Of a DNA stretch of 64,000 nt, positions 24,498-36,615 are shown piece after piece. Below the pieces are notes generated by a model. The model was given only the letters and a program-made list of their open reading frames with translations, did not search any database and was not told where the DNA came from. The position numbers and the translations under genes are program-made. Source of the stretch: Tricholoma matsutake (Eukaryota; Basidiomycota; Agaricomycetes; Agaricales; Tricholomataceae); contig AP026542.1 in the NCBI GenBank assembly GCA_026075535.2, forward strand, positions 4,836,001-4,900,000. Direction: 5' to 3'. Within the stretch, counting starts at the first letter, position 1. The number at the start of each line of letters is the position of its first letter.

Positions 24498-25571
24498 TTA
24501 ACTGACTTTGCTTGCAGCAATTTTAGGTAAATCCATCTCCTTTATTGTCTGCAGAAATGTTATGTTGATGTACTCAGTACGTTCCCAGTTCACTGAATTT
24601 CATTCAAGGAGGAGATCATGTTACCCGACAATCATTGGGCTCGTTCCCTAGCAACCCAGTTCACCTCGCGCAGCCCAACGCTCTGTCTACGCCATTTCCA
24701 ATTCGCCAACGGTGCGGTTGATGTGTCATGAGGTCACGGTGAACCTTACGTATGAGCTCCGTTCTGTTTGCAGTGGACTCTGCATCCGATAGGTTCCGGT
24801 ATTTGCCGCTTCCAATACACTTTTCTGCCGTATGGTTAGAGCTGGGTAGAGGTGCTCGTTCACCATAGACAGTAAAATCATGCCGATAAGCTCAGGTACT
24901 CGGGCCACCTTTGAATGTCGACCTGTGCTCCTCATGAAAGGTCAAATCCATGGTACTAGTGTACCATAGTACATGTGAGGTCGGTTGCACTTGTGATATA
25001 ATTACCCCAATATAGTATATGATAGTACTAGTTTGTGACTTGACTATTTAGCCGGTCGAATCTAAGACTTCTTCACCCCCATTGACCTCACACAAGTAAA
25101 CTGACTTGATCCCAACAATATACGCCATCGAGGGTCGTGTGGAGCAAGACAACTTGCTTTGTGCGAGCGCATAATATATCGTCGGACACTAGTTAACGCA
25201 CTAGCACGTCGCATGTGAAAATATGGAAGGCTAATTTATTACCGAACTTGAAGCAATCAAACGCTAAATCACCAACCTAAAGTATCAGAAAGAGGAAGCG
25301 AGTAAGAACTTGGCAAATGAAAAAAAAATTGCGGCATCGCGTTTTTGCCATACGGGGTTTAGAACTAGTTTCATCGACATGGGAACTCCGATATACATGT
25401 CGATGTCGAAAGATGGAACCGAATCTAATCCCGATGATTACTTGACGTGGAACATAATATATACGTAGAATTCCGGAGCCGATAACAAGCCATCGCCATG
25501 AACGTTTGAAGTTGTAGCGGATAACCAGTAACTAATAACCGGGGATGACACATGGCGGGGCGTCTCAATTA
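24498..25571. other. Convergent intergenic region with hairpins
   Basis: 1.07 kb between the CWC24 stop and the stop of a minus-strand zinc-finger gene. It has no gene I can support. It contains two perfect inverted repeats: 24950-24967 (7-bp arms) and 25372-25405 (10-bp arms, 14-nt loop). AT-rich overall around 25000-25060. Confidence 0.6.
25372..25405. repeat. Perfect inverted repeat (hairpin)
   Basis: Arms CATCGACATG (25372-25381) and CATGTCGATG (25396-25405) are perfect reverse complements with a 14-nt loop. It lies in a convergent intergenic region. Without a T-run it is not a standard terminator; it may be a chance hairpin or a remnant of a small mobile element. Confidence 0.6.
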
Positions 25572-26770
25572 TCATGGCATCTCCTCGCATCCGTTATCCA
25601 GATGTCGTTTCAGGGAGTCGGCCCTAATGAGAATCTGACAGTTGGTAATTTTTCGTAAAGTGACCATGCAACTCACCTGCTGAACTCCTTCTCACAAAAC
25701 CGGCAACGATGAATCACAGGTGAAATCATATGCTGTGTCTCATGGTGGCGTTTTCGGTCGTGCGACCTGGAAAACGTCTTTCCGCACTTGTCGCAAGGAA
25801 ACCGCTCCCCAGAAGGCGACGCTCCACTGGTGGGTGAGGCAGACGTTGGGGCTGTTCGTGGGCGACCGGTCGAAATGCGGGTAAGACGCAACGAAGGATT
25901 TCGCGAGGATGGAGCGATGGAACGGGACGGGTGTTGTTGGGGATTCGCGAATGAATTCTCTGGCGGGGTTGTGGGAGACTGTGGAGACATGGAGATTTGG
26001 CGGGAAGAATAATTGGTGTACGCAATCTCCGACGGGGTGGGTATAAAGTGTGTTTCAATGGGATTGGAATGCTTGCCAGAGTGATGTTGGTGCTCTGTGG
26101 CAGGTGGGTAGTGAGGCTGATGGTATGAAGATTGAGGGGAATAACTCATATGGGACGAAGAGCTCCCTCCGCCGCCTACCGATTCGTAGTATCGTGGATC
26201 ACCTACGCTGCTCGTATATCGGTGAGATTGATGCATGATCGGGGTCATGCTGCGATAATATTGATTAGGTTGCACGACTAGCAACTACTTCAGGACATTA
26301 AGACGGGTACAGATAGGATTGTAACTCGTACCTTCATCCGCGTCCCCTTGTACGTAGTAATGACCAGAGCCTTGCTGTTGACTGAAGCCCCGGTGGTATG
26401 GCGACGTAGACGTCGGAAACTGGGTCCCGTCCTCGTGCGATGGGTCTTGTGTACCAGAATAACTGGAGTTATAAGGATATGTACGGGATTGATGCATGGC
26501 GGCCGTAGTTACTACGCCTGTGTGAATTGAACGTGTGGCGGAGGCGCGGTTTGATTGGAAGTCAGAGCGAGGGGTGTTTGGAGAGGAAGAGTAGCCATTG
26601 ACCTTTAATAGCCCGGAGCCGCCCAGGTGCCCAGCAATCGGGGAGAAGTCGATTAGATTTAGACAACAGGCATTGAGATCTTTTTTGGGTCCCGAAAGAC
26701 GGAAGCTTCCGCCGTCCGAGCACTTACGGCTGCGCGTGATGTTCCAAGTGTTCGGGCCCTGCAAAGTCAT
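25572..26770 (-). CDS. C2H2 zinc-finger protein with two C-terminal fingers
   Basis: Probable transcription factor. Starts MTLQGPNTWNITRS at 26770; an intron may follow soon after. The N-terminal part is Ser/Tyr/Gln/His/Pro-rich and disordered. An intron joins GDADE to VVQPNQYYRS (acceptor CTAG just downstream of a first AG that would give a stop). At the end are FPCDKCGKTFSRSHDRKRHH, a normal C2H2 finger, and HRCRFCEKEFSR, spliced to ADSLKRHLDNGCEEMP, a second finger whose last ligand is Cys (C2HC). The final exon is only about 50 nt. Two tandem C-terminal fingers with an HLDNGC end recur in basidiomycete regulators; the target is unknown. Confidence 0.85.
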
Positions 26771-27841
26771 AGTCAGGCGAAAATATGCACGAGTTCTCTT
26801 GCTGATCCGTGTCGAATATATCAGGTTTGAAATTGGAATAGGTGAAAGGATATCTGCCAGATCGGATGAACCGGGTTTTGACCTGCATTTATTTTGCTCG
26901 AGATAATTTTGGTAAGGCTCGAAGATGAATCTGTAGATGGCGTGCCTTTAAGAATTAGTTCGGTAGGCCGTGTAAACCATCGAGAATTTAGAGACCGCAA
27001 AAGGTTAGGTCGGAATAAATATAAAATACACAAGCGTAAACGATCGTGAATACTTAAGCTTATGGGGAGATAGATGATGGGTCATCGGGGGCAGACCTTT
27101 GAACTAGTAAACGCTCACATTGTGACTCTTCTCGTAAAGCTTGCCATCTGAGCTCGCTGCCTGCTAAAAGCCTACCAGAAGAGACTTCCGATTTTCGAGG
27201 GCACTTCTGGTCAGTGAGTTACCTGAACAATTGAAGGTTCGATGAAGAAAGGCCGGTCATTAAACAAAGTAAGAACTTGCAAGTTGGGAACTCCGGCACT
27301 CCAAATACGAAAAAACCATGTACATAAAGGTTGGCCCAATAGGCAGATGGGGTTGAAGCGCCAGAGAACGAGAGAACGCATTAAAGATTAAAAGCTGCAG
27401 GCGGATGACGCGACGATAGCTCTGATGCCCAAAGCCGTCCATATCGCGTCACACGTGCGGAGATCAAGGATTAATAACGATACCACAAGAGACGACTCGT
27501 GAAGCGAGAATTAATATGCGCGTGCGCGTGCAGCATGATATCGCAGGGCAGAGCGCCTAGGCTACGAGATGCCGTGGGCCGAGAGGCAATTTGAATTAAG
27601 TAGATTGGCAACAGCTAGCATGGGCGCAGAAGGCAGAAGAAAAAGCGGGCGCTCCGAAAGCTGGCGGACAGAAATGGAAGCGTTACGAAACACAGCTTTG
27701 TTTGACAAACAAAAAGTCCGGGGGGTCAATAAAAGTACTGCGGGTGGATCAATCCTGGAAACAGAAACTTGAGTGAAGCCGGCGCCAAACAAAGCCAAAA
27801 CAATTGTCGACCCTTTCGGAAGTTGACAATATTATTAAAAC
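26771..27841. other. Divergent 1.07 kb region upstream of PPG1 and the C2H2 gene
   Basis: Promoter region for two divergent genes. Small frames on both strands have no recognisable features. A purine/pyrimidine alternating GCGCGTGCGCGTGC stretch lies near 27518-27532. No RNA gene or mobile element detected. Confidence 0.55.
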
Positions 27842-29164
27842 ATGGCTCCCTTCGACCTCGACGCTTGCATTCAGCAACTACTACGCAAACAACTCCTACA
27901 TGAAGCCCTTTTACGCGAAATATGCGAGAAAACAAAGGAAGTACTTATGAGGGAGTCCAATGTGGTCCATGTTAATGCGCCAATTACCGTCGTCGGTGAC
28001 ATTCACGGGTGAGTCATGAACTAGAGTTTGCGAAGACCATACCCTCTAATTACCAACTCAAGTCAGTTCTATGACTTAATAGAGATATTTCGCATAGGGG
28101 GTTACTCCCCGAATACCAATTATCTATTCTTGGGTTTGGACAATCGTATGTTCGGCAGCATCAAGGAACTCACTCAACCTATTGCCAGGCGATTACGTTG
28201 ATCGGGGATTATTCAGTGTTGAAACTATCTCCCTCCTGACTTGTTTGAAGTTACGTTATCCCGACCGGGTCCAGCTGATAAGGGGAAACCATGAATCTAG
28301 AGCGGTCACTCAAGTCTGTCGCTGACCTGTTCTTGTACGGTCGATGGCCTTCTCATCACCTTCTACTAGACGTATGGGTTCTATACGGAATGTGTTCGGA
28401 AATACGGATCGTCTCATGTGTGGACGTATTTCACGGACATGTTTGATTTCCTAACGCTTTCGGTGGTAATTGATGACCGGATATTCTGTGTCCACGGAGG
28501 TGTTTGCTTACAAGCTTCAATTATGAATTTGATTACTGACTACGCAGTAGGCCTTTCCCCTTCAATACACTCAATAGACCAAATAAAAGTTGTGGATCGG
28601 TTTCGAGGTATGACGACTATTCTCGTACTTGTATCTTGCACCTAAAGTGGAAGTAGAAATTCCTCACGAGGGTCCCATGGCTGACCTTGTCTGGTCAGAT
28701 CCTGACCCAGACAAGGAAGACTTTGCAATATCACCTCGGTCTGTTGTCCTTCCATTCGTATACTGCTTTAGGGACTCACTCATCTGTAATCGGTAGTGGA
28801 GCGGGCTATACATTTGGATCAGGCGTTGTTCACAAATTCCTTGACCAAAACAAGATGTCGCACATTCTTCGTGCTCATCAGCTCTGTATGGAGGGTTTTG
28901 CCTCCCTTTTCGACGGGCATCTTACGACGGTCTGGTCGGCGCCCAACTATTGTTATCGATGTGGCAACGCTGCGAGTATCTTAGAAATTATGCCAGGAGG
29001 TGGAATGAAGTTCAATGTGTTTGATGCAGCGCCGGAGAACGAACGCGATGGACCCAGCCAGCAAGCTGCTCAAAACGCTGGGGGGAAAGTACGAACACCT
29101 GATTACACCAACGACGACATCACTGAATGTTCAATTTATTCAGCTACCGGAGTATTTCCTATAG
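27842..29164 (+). CDS. PPG1: PP2A-like serine/threonine phosphatase catalytic subunit Ppg1
   Basis: Ppg1 is the phosphatase of the Far/STRIPAK-like complex and in yeast acts on Atg32 and glycogen pathways. Begins [20 protein letters not shown]. Catalytic motifs are in order: VVGDIHG, LGDYVDRG (intron inside the Gly codon), [60 protein letters not shown]. All metal ligands are present. About seven introns. Reading straight through after NAGGK would give a long unrelated tail ending at 29307; removing a 55-nt intron (29089-29143) instead gives LPEYFL and a stop, the carboxyl-methylated YFL end typical of the PP2A family, so I set the end at 29164. The [11 protein letters not shown] and IEIFRIGG segments favour Ppg1 over PP4/PP6. 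Confidence 0.93.
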
Positions 29165-29309
29165 ATTTACACAATGACTCTATGAATATCACAATATTAT
29201 CTACGACAGCTTGCTCACCTAAACCAGACCTTTATGAATTCACAAACGACTTACAAGCACACTTGCTTAGCGGTCAACACCAAGGTAATAGCGGAAAGCA
29301 AAGGTGAGC

Positions 29310-30825
29310 TCATCGCCGGCGAGGGTATACCAGCCAATGGCTGAGCCACAAGGACAAGCGTGCTATCCAATCCACTGCACCTTTCAGGAAGTAAAGTAAC
29401 TTTCGCCTCGTGGCCGACCTGACTGCAAAAGCACAAATGACGAGTAATAGACCAATAAAGAGTTTTCGCCATCGGATCCAAAAGAGAAATGCAAGTGTCT
29501 GAGCAAGGTCTCGCTTTCTGCGACGTCCGTGCTGAAGAGAGGCCAAGCCGTTTCGTAAAGACACAGGATAGCCAAAGAAAGGATTCAGAAGTGAGGTTGG
29601 GGACAATGAGGTACTCGTGGTAGTGACAGGAGGTTGATACGCGGGAGGCAAGTCATATGGTTGATTTTGCCTTCTGGATGACAGTGCTTCTCTCGACCGC
29701 AGGGGATCATTCAGACGAGCCAAAGCAGGCAAATTTCCGCCATAGTCTTTTGACTTTCGATCAGTATTGTGGAAATGATAGACCGCTCTCTAACCTTTCG
29801 GCAATGATGACGGTGTAAAATATTGCATCAGTTCCTGTTGCGTCGGAAAAAACACTCGCGAGAGAGCCGACTGTGGCAAGACTCTCCTGGAGGTATACAT
29901 GAGAACTGCAGTTGAAATTACTGAGCTTCACGTACTTAATTATATTCCACAATCCTGCATGAGCCCAAGAATAATTGAGCATAAAAACTACGATCAGGCT
30001 CCCGTAAACTGCGGATTCTTCTTGGACATCGAAGACTATGCACTTACCTCCTGCCAACATACCCGGAAACCGTGGGACAATGTCGCGAAGGACCCATGAA
30101 AGAAGCTCAATGTTCTAATCTCCTTTCGTCAGGAATTCTGCTGAGATGATTATGAAAGGAGGTTCATCTCACAAAATCTCTAAATGAAAGGCTCTTCAAG
30201 TCGAGCAGGATGACGTATTGAAGTATTGGTAGCCGTGGACCAGGGTTTTCTCCGTCGTTCAGGCGTTTCAGATGACATCGAAGACGCTCAAACGTCTGGA
30301 TGATATGAAGTTTGAAGGTATCGGAGGCCGTTTTGATGGCCATCACTTCAATCAAAAGGATAGGTCTTCCAAATGGGTCATACACAGTATCTGGTAGACA
30401 GTGTAGATTTGGGGTTGGTCGAGGAAGATCCAAGGGCCACATATTCTCCAGACGCCAGAGTAGAATTTTTCGAACTGATTCCATTGCAAACGACCTCGTG
30501 AAATCATTGCGCTAGAACCAAAAGGTGATGAGAACCTGATTGTACGTGAATAGCAAAACTGACCTTACTCTGGATATTCGGAAAATCGAGTCTTCGATGA
30601 TGTCAACGTAAATTCATCTCGTTATGACGCCAATAACGCACATGTATCTTCCAGCCATTCCTTTGCCCACTCCGTGGCCTCCGGACTAAGTTCCAGTTCA
30701 TCCTTGATAGAAGGGAAGATATCGCGGATCAGAGTAGCCTGCAATGTAAGAACGCCTTCCAAGTTGCAGGTGTACTGTTCCAAGAGCTTCTCATAATTTG
30801 CTTGCAGAAGATCCTGGATGATCAT
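29310..30825 (-). CDS. CRAL-TRIO (Sec14-like) domain protein with C-terminal membrane segment
   Basis: Sec14-like proteins move or sense phospholipids. Starts MIIQDLLQANYEKLLEQY. A helical N-terminal part is followed by SVRKILLWRLENMWP, then the lipid-binding fold: YDPFGRPILLIEV, LQYVILLDLKSLSFRDF, IVPRFPGM, VFMLNYSWAHAGLWNIIK, VLPQSALSRVFFPTQQELMQ and the closing LPKDYGGNLP. After a Ser/Pro linker comes a hydrophobic stretch (LFIGLLLVICAFAV) flanked by Arg, probably one membrane anchor, ending YPRRR. Six or so introns on the minus strand. The membrane tail suggests a fixed lipid sensor or organelle tether rather than a soluble carrier, which is inference. It converges on PPG1 with 145 bp between stops. 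Confidence 0.85.
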
Positions 30826-30965
30826 GTTCTATAGAGACTCCGCCATCCACGAGATAGGCACGAGTTATACGTTGAACGCAAACTTTGAAGCTTTTTTGAA
30901 GTTTGACCTCAAAGTTCTTCACAATTACATAATAGTAGTGCAACTTGGACTCACTCTACATTATT

Positions 30966-32960
30966 ATGGAACATATTCACGATGAATTCAAGTCGCTTCT
31001 AAATTGGTTTCAATTCGATGGAGGCTCTATCGACCTCTCTTCCATGGGTCTCACCACTTTTCCATCTTCAGAGGGTGGTCGTGGCGCTGTTGCAGTGCAG
31101 GACATACCTGTGCGTTTAAAAATACGTATAGAAAAAACCTTCACCGTGGGTGCATAAGCCTCCTTGAGTTCTGAAATCATCGTACAGGAAGGACATGTAC
31201 TCTTCACAGTACCCCGTGCCCTAACATTATCGACGCGTACATCTTCATTACCATCGCGTTTTGGAGCGGAACAGTGGAAGGCTATGAAGATGGACGAAGG
31301 ATGGGTGGGCCTGATCCTTTCTATGATGTGGGAAGCTGCGATAGGCATCTCGTCAAAGTGGTCTGCATATCTTGGTGTGGAAGAATGATTTTACCCCTGA
31401 TTTAACGGCGAGTGACTTCTCGTTCCAGGTAGCCTACCAACCCACTTTGACACTCCGATGTTTTGGAATGACGAAGATCTGGCAGAATTAGAGGGCACGC
31501 AAGTGGTAGGTCTGTTTATTCACTTCCATTATTTACTAGCGATGCATATCGTTGATGTATACTTTGTACATATAGAAAAACTAGGCCGTACAGAAGCAGA
31601 GCAATTATACAGAGAGAAGCTTATTCCTGCTATCCAGGTGCGTCATAATCGTTTAAAAAAATATTGAATGCTAGTCACCTTATGGGTGACGCTATTAGAC
31701 TCGACCAGATCTGTTTCCCTCTGAGCAGATCCCTATATATTACTCGTTAGATGTGTACCACATCATGGGTAGCCGGATCCTTTCCCGCAGTTTCAATGTA
31801 GAAAAGTGGGACTCGGGAGAAGGCGAAGAAGAAAACCCAGCCGCGAACACCAGTCGTGGAAGCGAAATGGATGTCGATGCTCCGCAGGAGTCTGAAGGGG
31901 ACGAATCCGCATCACATCAAGATGAGGCGGAAGAGGAAGATGGGCTTGGTATCGATAACTTGTCCGACATCGCCATGGTCCCAATAGCCGACATGCTGAA
32001 TGCAAGATATGGATCGGAAAACGTACGTTACCGCGGCATTCCTCTTTAGCACATCCATCTAGGCTCCTGATGCAAACCCCTTTCCAAAGGCAAAATTATT
32101 CTATGAGGAGCGCGTGTTGAAGATGGTCACGACTCGGCCGATCAAAGCAGGTGAACAAATTGTAATGACACACATTCTCTCTCGGCCTACATATTGCTTA
32201 ATTTGAATCTAGTGGAACACTTATGGGGATCTTCCGAATGCAGAGCTCCTTCGGCGATATGGGCATGTTGATACATTACTTTTGTCAGACGGTAAGATAG
32301 GGAACCCGGGCGATGTAGTTGAAATACGCGCAGATATCGCCGTATCTGTAATCGTCCAGCGTCATTCAGCTCTCTCCTCGGAGTCCTCGCAGGAGAGGAT
32401 CGATTGGTGGTTAGAAGGAGGAGGAGATGAGTAAGTGCATTATTGCGAAAGTGAGGATGTCCTAATGTGTTGCAACCGTGACCTCGCGTAGCGTTTTTGT
32501 CCTAGAGTCCGATCTCGAGCTGCCGCTGGAGCTAATTTCACTTGTCCGATTACTCCTTCTACCCCTAGACGAGTGGAGAAAGACGAGAGATAAGGGCAAG
32601 CCGCCTAAACCGAAAGCTGACCTAGAAACATTAAACATCATCCATGATGTGTTGGATAGGCGTCTGAAAGGCTATCCCACAACGACACGGGTATGTGAAT
32701 TCACATTTTGCTACATGTACATAACCGTGGTATTTAATTTTCGATCTTAGGAAGACGAAGACAGGCTGTGCGGGGAAATGTCGCTGAATAAGAAACATGC
32801 CATTATCGTCCGCCTTGGTGAAAAAAGACTTCTCCAAGGTGCTTTAGCCACCATCAACGATTTACGAGAAGTAACTGCCGACGGAAGGCGCCAGAATAAG
32901 AGGAAGGGCAGAAGTGACGCTATTGCTGAAGTACTGTCCACAAAAAAATCGAGAAAGTGA
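30966..32960 (+). CDS. RKM4: SET-domain lysine methyltransferase, Rkm4/SETD6-like
   Basis: Rkm4 methylates a lysine of ribosomal protein L42 in yeast. Starts MEHIHDEFKSLLNWF; an in-frame stretch just upstream lacks ATG. Split SET features: GRGAVAVQDI spliced to EGHVLFTVPRALTLS; an insert with YHIMGSRILSRSF and an acidic Ser/Glu-rich loop; then MVPIADMLNARYG, the AdoMet/substrate NH motif region; TTRPIKAGEQI spliced to WNTYGDLPNAELLRRYGHVD, where the Tyr and GD..N are catalytic-core residues. A helical Rubisco-LSMT-like C-terminal domain follows and the protein ends STKKSRK. About seven introns. The Rkm4 choice rests on the ADMLNA and NTYGD-NxELLRRYG signatures; the substrate is inferred from the family. 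Head-to-head with the CRAL-TRIO gene (140 bp). Confidence 0.88.
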
Positions 32961-33148
32961 AGGATTATTGTCTAGAGAGGCGTCAGAATAAGAGAAGAAA
33001 TGATACTGTTGCTGTCAGGCTGAAGCATTGTCCACAATAAATTTGAGAAAATGAAGAATTGTTGTCGGTGGCTAGCTACCCAGCGTACCGGCATCCACGA
33101 AAGCCGCCGATCACTCTGACAGTTCTCCTAACTTGTGCGCCAAATGAC

Positions 33149-34592
33149 ATGGCCTTTGACAATGACCATAGGCATCCGCCTATAGCCCTGGATACCCAGG
33201 ATCTTCTCTCTATAGACTCCTTTGCAGAAGAAGCCCCATCGGCAACCGCGGTGGCTCGTCCATATCACGCAGCTTCCAGTGACGCTCTATTCAAGCGACA
33301 CGTTCGCTCCCGAACCGAAGAATATACATATAGCGACGCTACTGGTGGGCAGTTGCACCCTCTTCGCAGTGCTGGATTGGCCAATGGGTCGGGCGATGCG
33401 GGCATTACACGGCCACACCTCTCCCGTATCGTCAAAGTTGGGACTTTGGTCGACGCACCTGCAATTCAGTCCGATAATACAAGTGACATATCTTCCCTGT
33501 CGGATGAAGCGAAAGACGTCCTGGTGCATAAGGTATGTCACACTTTGTCTTGATACTAAGCCGGGACCTGAAGCTGCTCCGCAGATTGACTCTAAGGACT
33601 CTTTAGCCGGTGTATCGCTCAAGTATGGTATTAGCATGGCTGATCTACGACGTGCCAATCATTTATGGGCGTCTGACTCCATTCACTTCCGTAAAGCCTT
33701 GTATATACCTTTGGAAAAGGCTTCTCGTGCACCCCAGTTACAAAAGGACTACAATCTTATTTCTGCTACTCCGTCAGAGGACTCACCAAACCCAATGGAG
33801 GCAGTCGATGACATCTCACCTCACAGCACAGATAAAGAGTCTCTGTCTAATGAACATGATGTCAGAACAATACGCCGAATCCCAGCATCTCAACTTTCTT
33901 TCTTTCCACCCCCTTCCCTCAAGGACACCATGGATGTATCTGCACATCCTTCTCCACGCGCTCGCGTAACTCCTGCGCCAGATAGACCATCCTACCAAAC
34001 GCACAACCGCTTGGCTTCTTCCCCCTCATTAACATCAATTCTCACCGCGCTACCAATTGCTGCCTCCACACGGGATACTATCATAGCACGACTGTCATTT
34101 GATAGCCTTAGCTCTAGCTATAGCGACAGAGATGAGGCGGAGCATCCTCATGATGGCTTAGAGCTGGATGATGTGGGCCATGTGCTGTCGAGCAAGGGCC
34201 TTGCGAATAACCTCGTCAACGCCCACGATCGCCGATATCCTCATCCTTCCACATCGCAGGCAACCGGTCTCCACGCACACCCCACGGCCAAACCCTCCGT
34301 GACGTCCCAGATCAAACCTCGCGCGGACCATCCTTCTGTAACCCCAAATGCCAGCAAATTTTCTACGAGGCATTCAGGTCAGCGGGAACACCTTTCGGAC
34401 TTCCCAAAAGCATATATACCTTCTCATCAACACATTCGTACGGCTCAGCTGGAACCCTCTCCTGAGATGCAATTGCCGCTGTCAAAGGCGAGCATTTCAC
34501 AGTCGAAAGGCAGGAAGTCCATAAGAGCAAGGTCATTGGACGTGGACTTTGAAATGGAGGATACGCAAAATTCTCTGTCGAGTAGCTCGTAG
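33149..34592 (+). CDS. Intracellular LysM-domain protein (LYSMD-like)
   Basis: Two exons, 33149-33532 and 33585-34592, sum to 463 residues. Starts MAFDNDHRHPPIALD, with no signal peptide. The LysM motif spans the intron: DVLVHK, then DSKDSLAGVSLKYGISMADL, RRANHLWASDSIHFRKALYI, PLEKA (residues about 125-175). The rest is Ser/Pro/His-rich and probably disordered, ending NSLSSSS. Secreted LysM proteins bind chitin, but this one, like animal LYSMD1-4, has no export signal, so a cytosolic role is more likely and is not defined. Regulation is unknown. The first exon overlaps a long alternative frame which I consider non-coding because only this frame joins correctly to the LysM exon. Confidence 0.88.
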
Positions 34593-35452
34593 ATTGTATG
34601 GTCCAGCTCGGGTCGCAGGTTAGCAATTCCAATGTTTGTGGCAAAATATCGTATCTCATTCAATTCACAGGCAATTGTTTGTTGTGCGGAATAGCGTTTA
34701 GGCCTAGTCAAAGCCATTCAACGTGCCTTTTCTTTAAACCACGCAGTCCTACACCCGGTGTTTATTCGTCAAATTAGACATTGGACGCAGAATGCCGTGA
34801 CACAAAGTATGGTTCGCGTTGTTGCTCCTTGTTGTAGTTTTGGAGTTGGGTGCTACTCTTGTGATGGATGCCTTGGCATCGGTTGTTCTGTACCACTGCA
34901 GACAAGAGCAAACTACTCCACGAGAACAGACTTCTCACAGGCGCTTCCATAGGAAGTTACATCCCGTTGCATGAGATATTTGAACCCCGTATATTGATGC
35001 ATGCGATTGTTTTCAGACTTCTTACTCCATAGCCTGTCTGCAAAAGGATGAGGAAGCACGCGTTGTCGGCAAAACATGCCGGAGGAACGTTAGGCAAGGA
35101 TCAAACGATCGGCTCACTATATGTTTCTCAATCAAGCAACACGACAACAGACGAAGTACTTCGGACGTTGCATGCCTGACTCAGAACAGATTATATGCAT
35201 GCAGCGCTTGCAGAGGATGTTCCGTTGATAACCTATGTCAAGTCCAACTTTGTTTGATCAATACTACTTCGTGAGCATATTCTGTTTCCTCGGGAGCCCG
35301 GTCAGCTAACGTTTCCTTTGTAAAGCATATACGTCGAAGTACCAGGATGATTAATACCCAACTGACCTTTCCCGAGCCTTTTTGCCACTTGTGCCATTGA
35401 CTGCGACAAGATTATGCTGCAATCTTTAAGTTTCATGTTGACTCTGTAACAT

Positions 35453-36313
35453 CTATCTTGAACAGTAGTCACTGAGTGATCTCTTCATTTGGAAAGAATC
35501 ACTATGTAGCTCCCACGAACGTGCGATAATAATCTTACACAATAGCGCTTCTTCATTTCGGGACTGAACGGTAGTGAACAATCTCTTCATGTTTCCTGTC
35601 GTCGCATCGGCGAACGTGTCATAGCCCATCCATTTAAGTTCTCGTAACCTATGAAGCCATGAACCCTCACCAAACCCTCGCCGTCTTGCGCTGTTCCTAG
35701 TACATAAATGAGTATGTTTTGTTGACTCGTATTTCAACAGGGCATTCACATCTGCAGCCTCTGTTGGTGTTACCACGGAAGCCACGGAAGATGTCCCTCC
35801 GTGGACCTTTTGGGATTCCATAGGCACAGCAGCAACGATTGTATTCCCTGTCCTGGCGGCACCATTGGTGTATTCCTCTTTTCCAACACCTCTCATACCT
35901 ATATCTGGTGAGAGACCTTCTCTACGCTCAAAGACGTATGCCTTGAAAGGCTGAGTTTGGCACGTAGGTTCATTCATCGCGCCTTGCCCTCTTGCAAGCA
36001 TAAGCGTCATCTCTGTTGCGACCACGGCTTTCCCGGCCATACTCGTTTCTTGCACTGACGACTCTCGTCTTTTCCTTTCAGAGATCAGTGGCGATGTCCA
36101 GACACCGACATACAGAATCAAGACGAGTCACTTTCGCACCAAGTGTGTAAGTGGCGAACAGTAACCGAACTTGAATTTGTTTATCCCTCGGATGACGTGT
36201 AGGAGTCGTATTACCAGCCTCGGGTAGTCAAGTACGTCTCGTAGAATCACAATGGATATGCTTCCCCCATCAATATTCAACCCCCATCGCGACAGCTGCA
36301 GATTATTCCTCAA
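35453..36313 (-). CDS. Doubtful orphan gene or gene remnant
   Basis: A 222-codon open frame (35453-36121) with a second frame just upstream (36128-36313). The long frame is hydrophilic, Arg/Glu/Thr-rich, with no recognised domain. The upstream frame contains SIVILRDVLDY and a hydrophobic patch, faintly reminiscent of the membrane part of basidiomycete multi-pass DUF6533-type proteins, but I cannot join the pieces by a convincing intron and do not see the full membrane domain. A further frame to 36631 contains Cys-rich segments. It may be a lineage-specific gene, the tail of a decayed membrane protein, or chance. Exact ends are those of the open frames. Confidence 0.3.
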
Positions 36314-36615
36314 TCTCCCATCTCTTTCGTACTGTATATTCGAACTCGCACATTCCCTACAATAGCTTGTCTATACTTGACAAAAGATATGGTTGAAGAT
36401 GAATATATCCCACTGGCAGAGATTCGGATTTATCGCTGTACAACCACATTTCATCACTCTGGCGTGTGGGTCATAACTCAGTGCTTGGGAATTGGTATCA
36501 GGATCTATAACCCAGTGGGAGAAAATGATGAGTATATCATTTACTCCTAGGCTATAGATGCCGCAAAATAAATCCACCCCGAATTTCATGGTTTCGCGTC
36601 TACTATCACGGCCCG

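Noticed and set aside
29089..29307. Ppg1 C-terminal tail read straight through to 29307
   Set aside because: A clean 55-nt intron restores the conserved YFL end, which is much more likely to be the main product.
33222..33540. Alternative frame over the first LysM exon
   Set aside because: It overlaps the true first exon and its early part does not join in phase with the start that gives the conserved DVLVHK segment.
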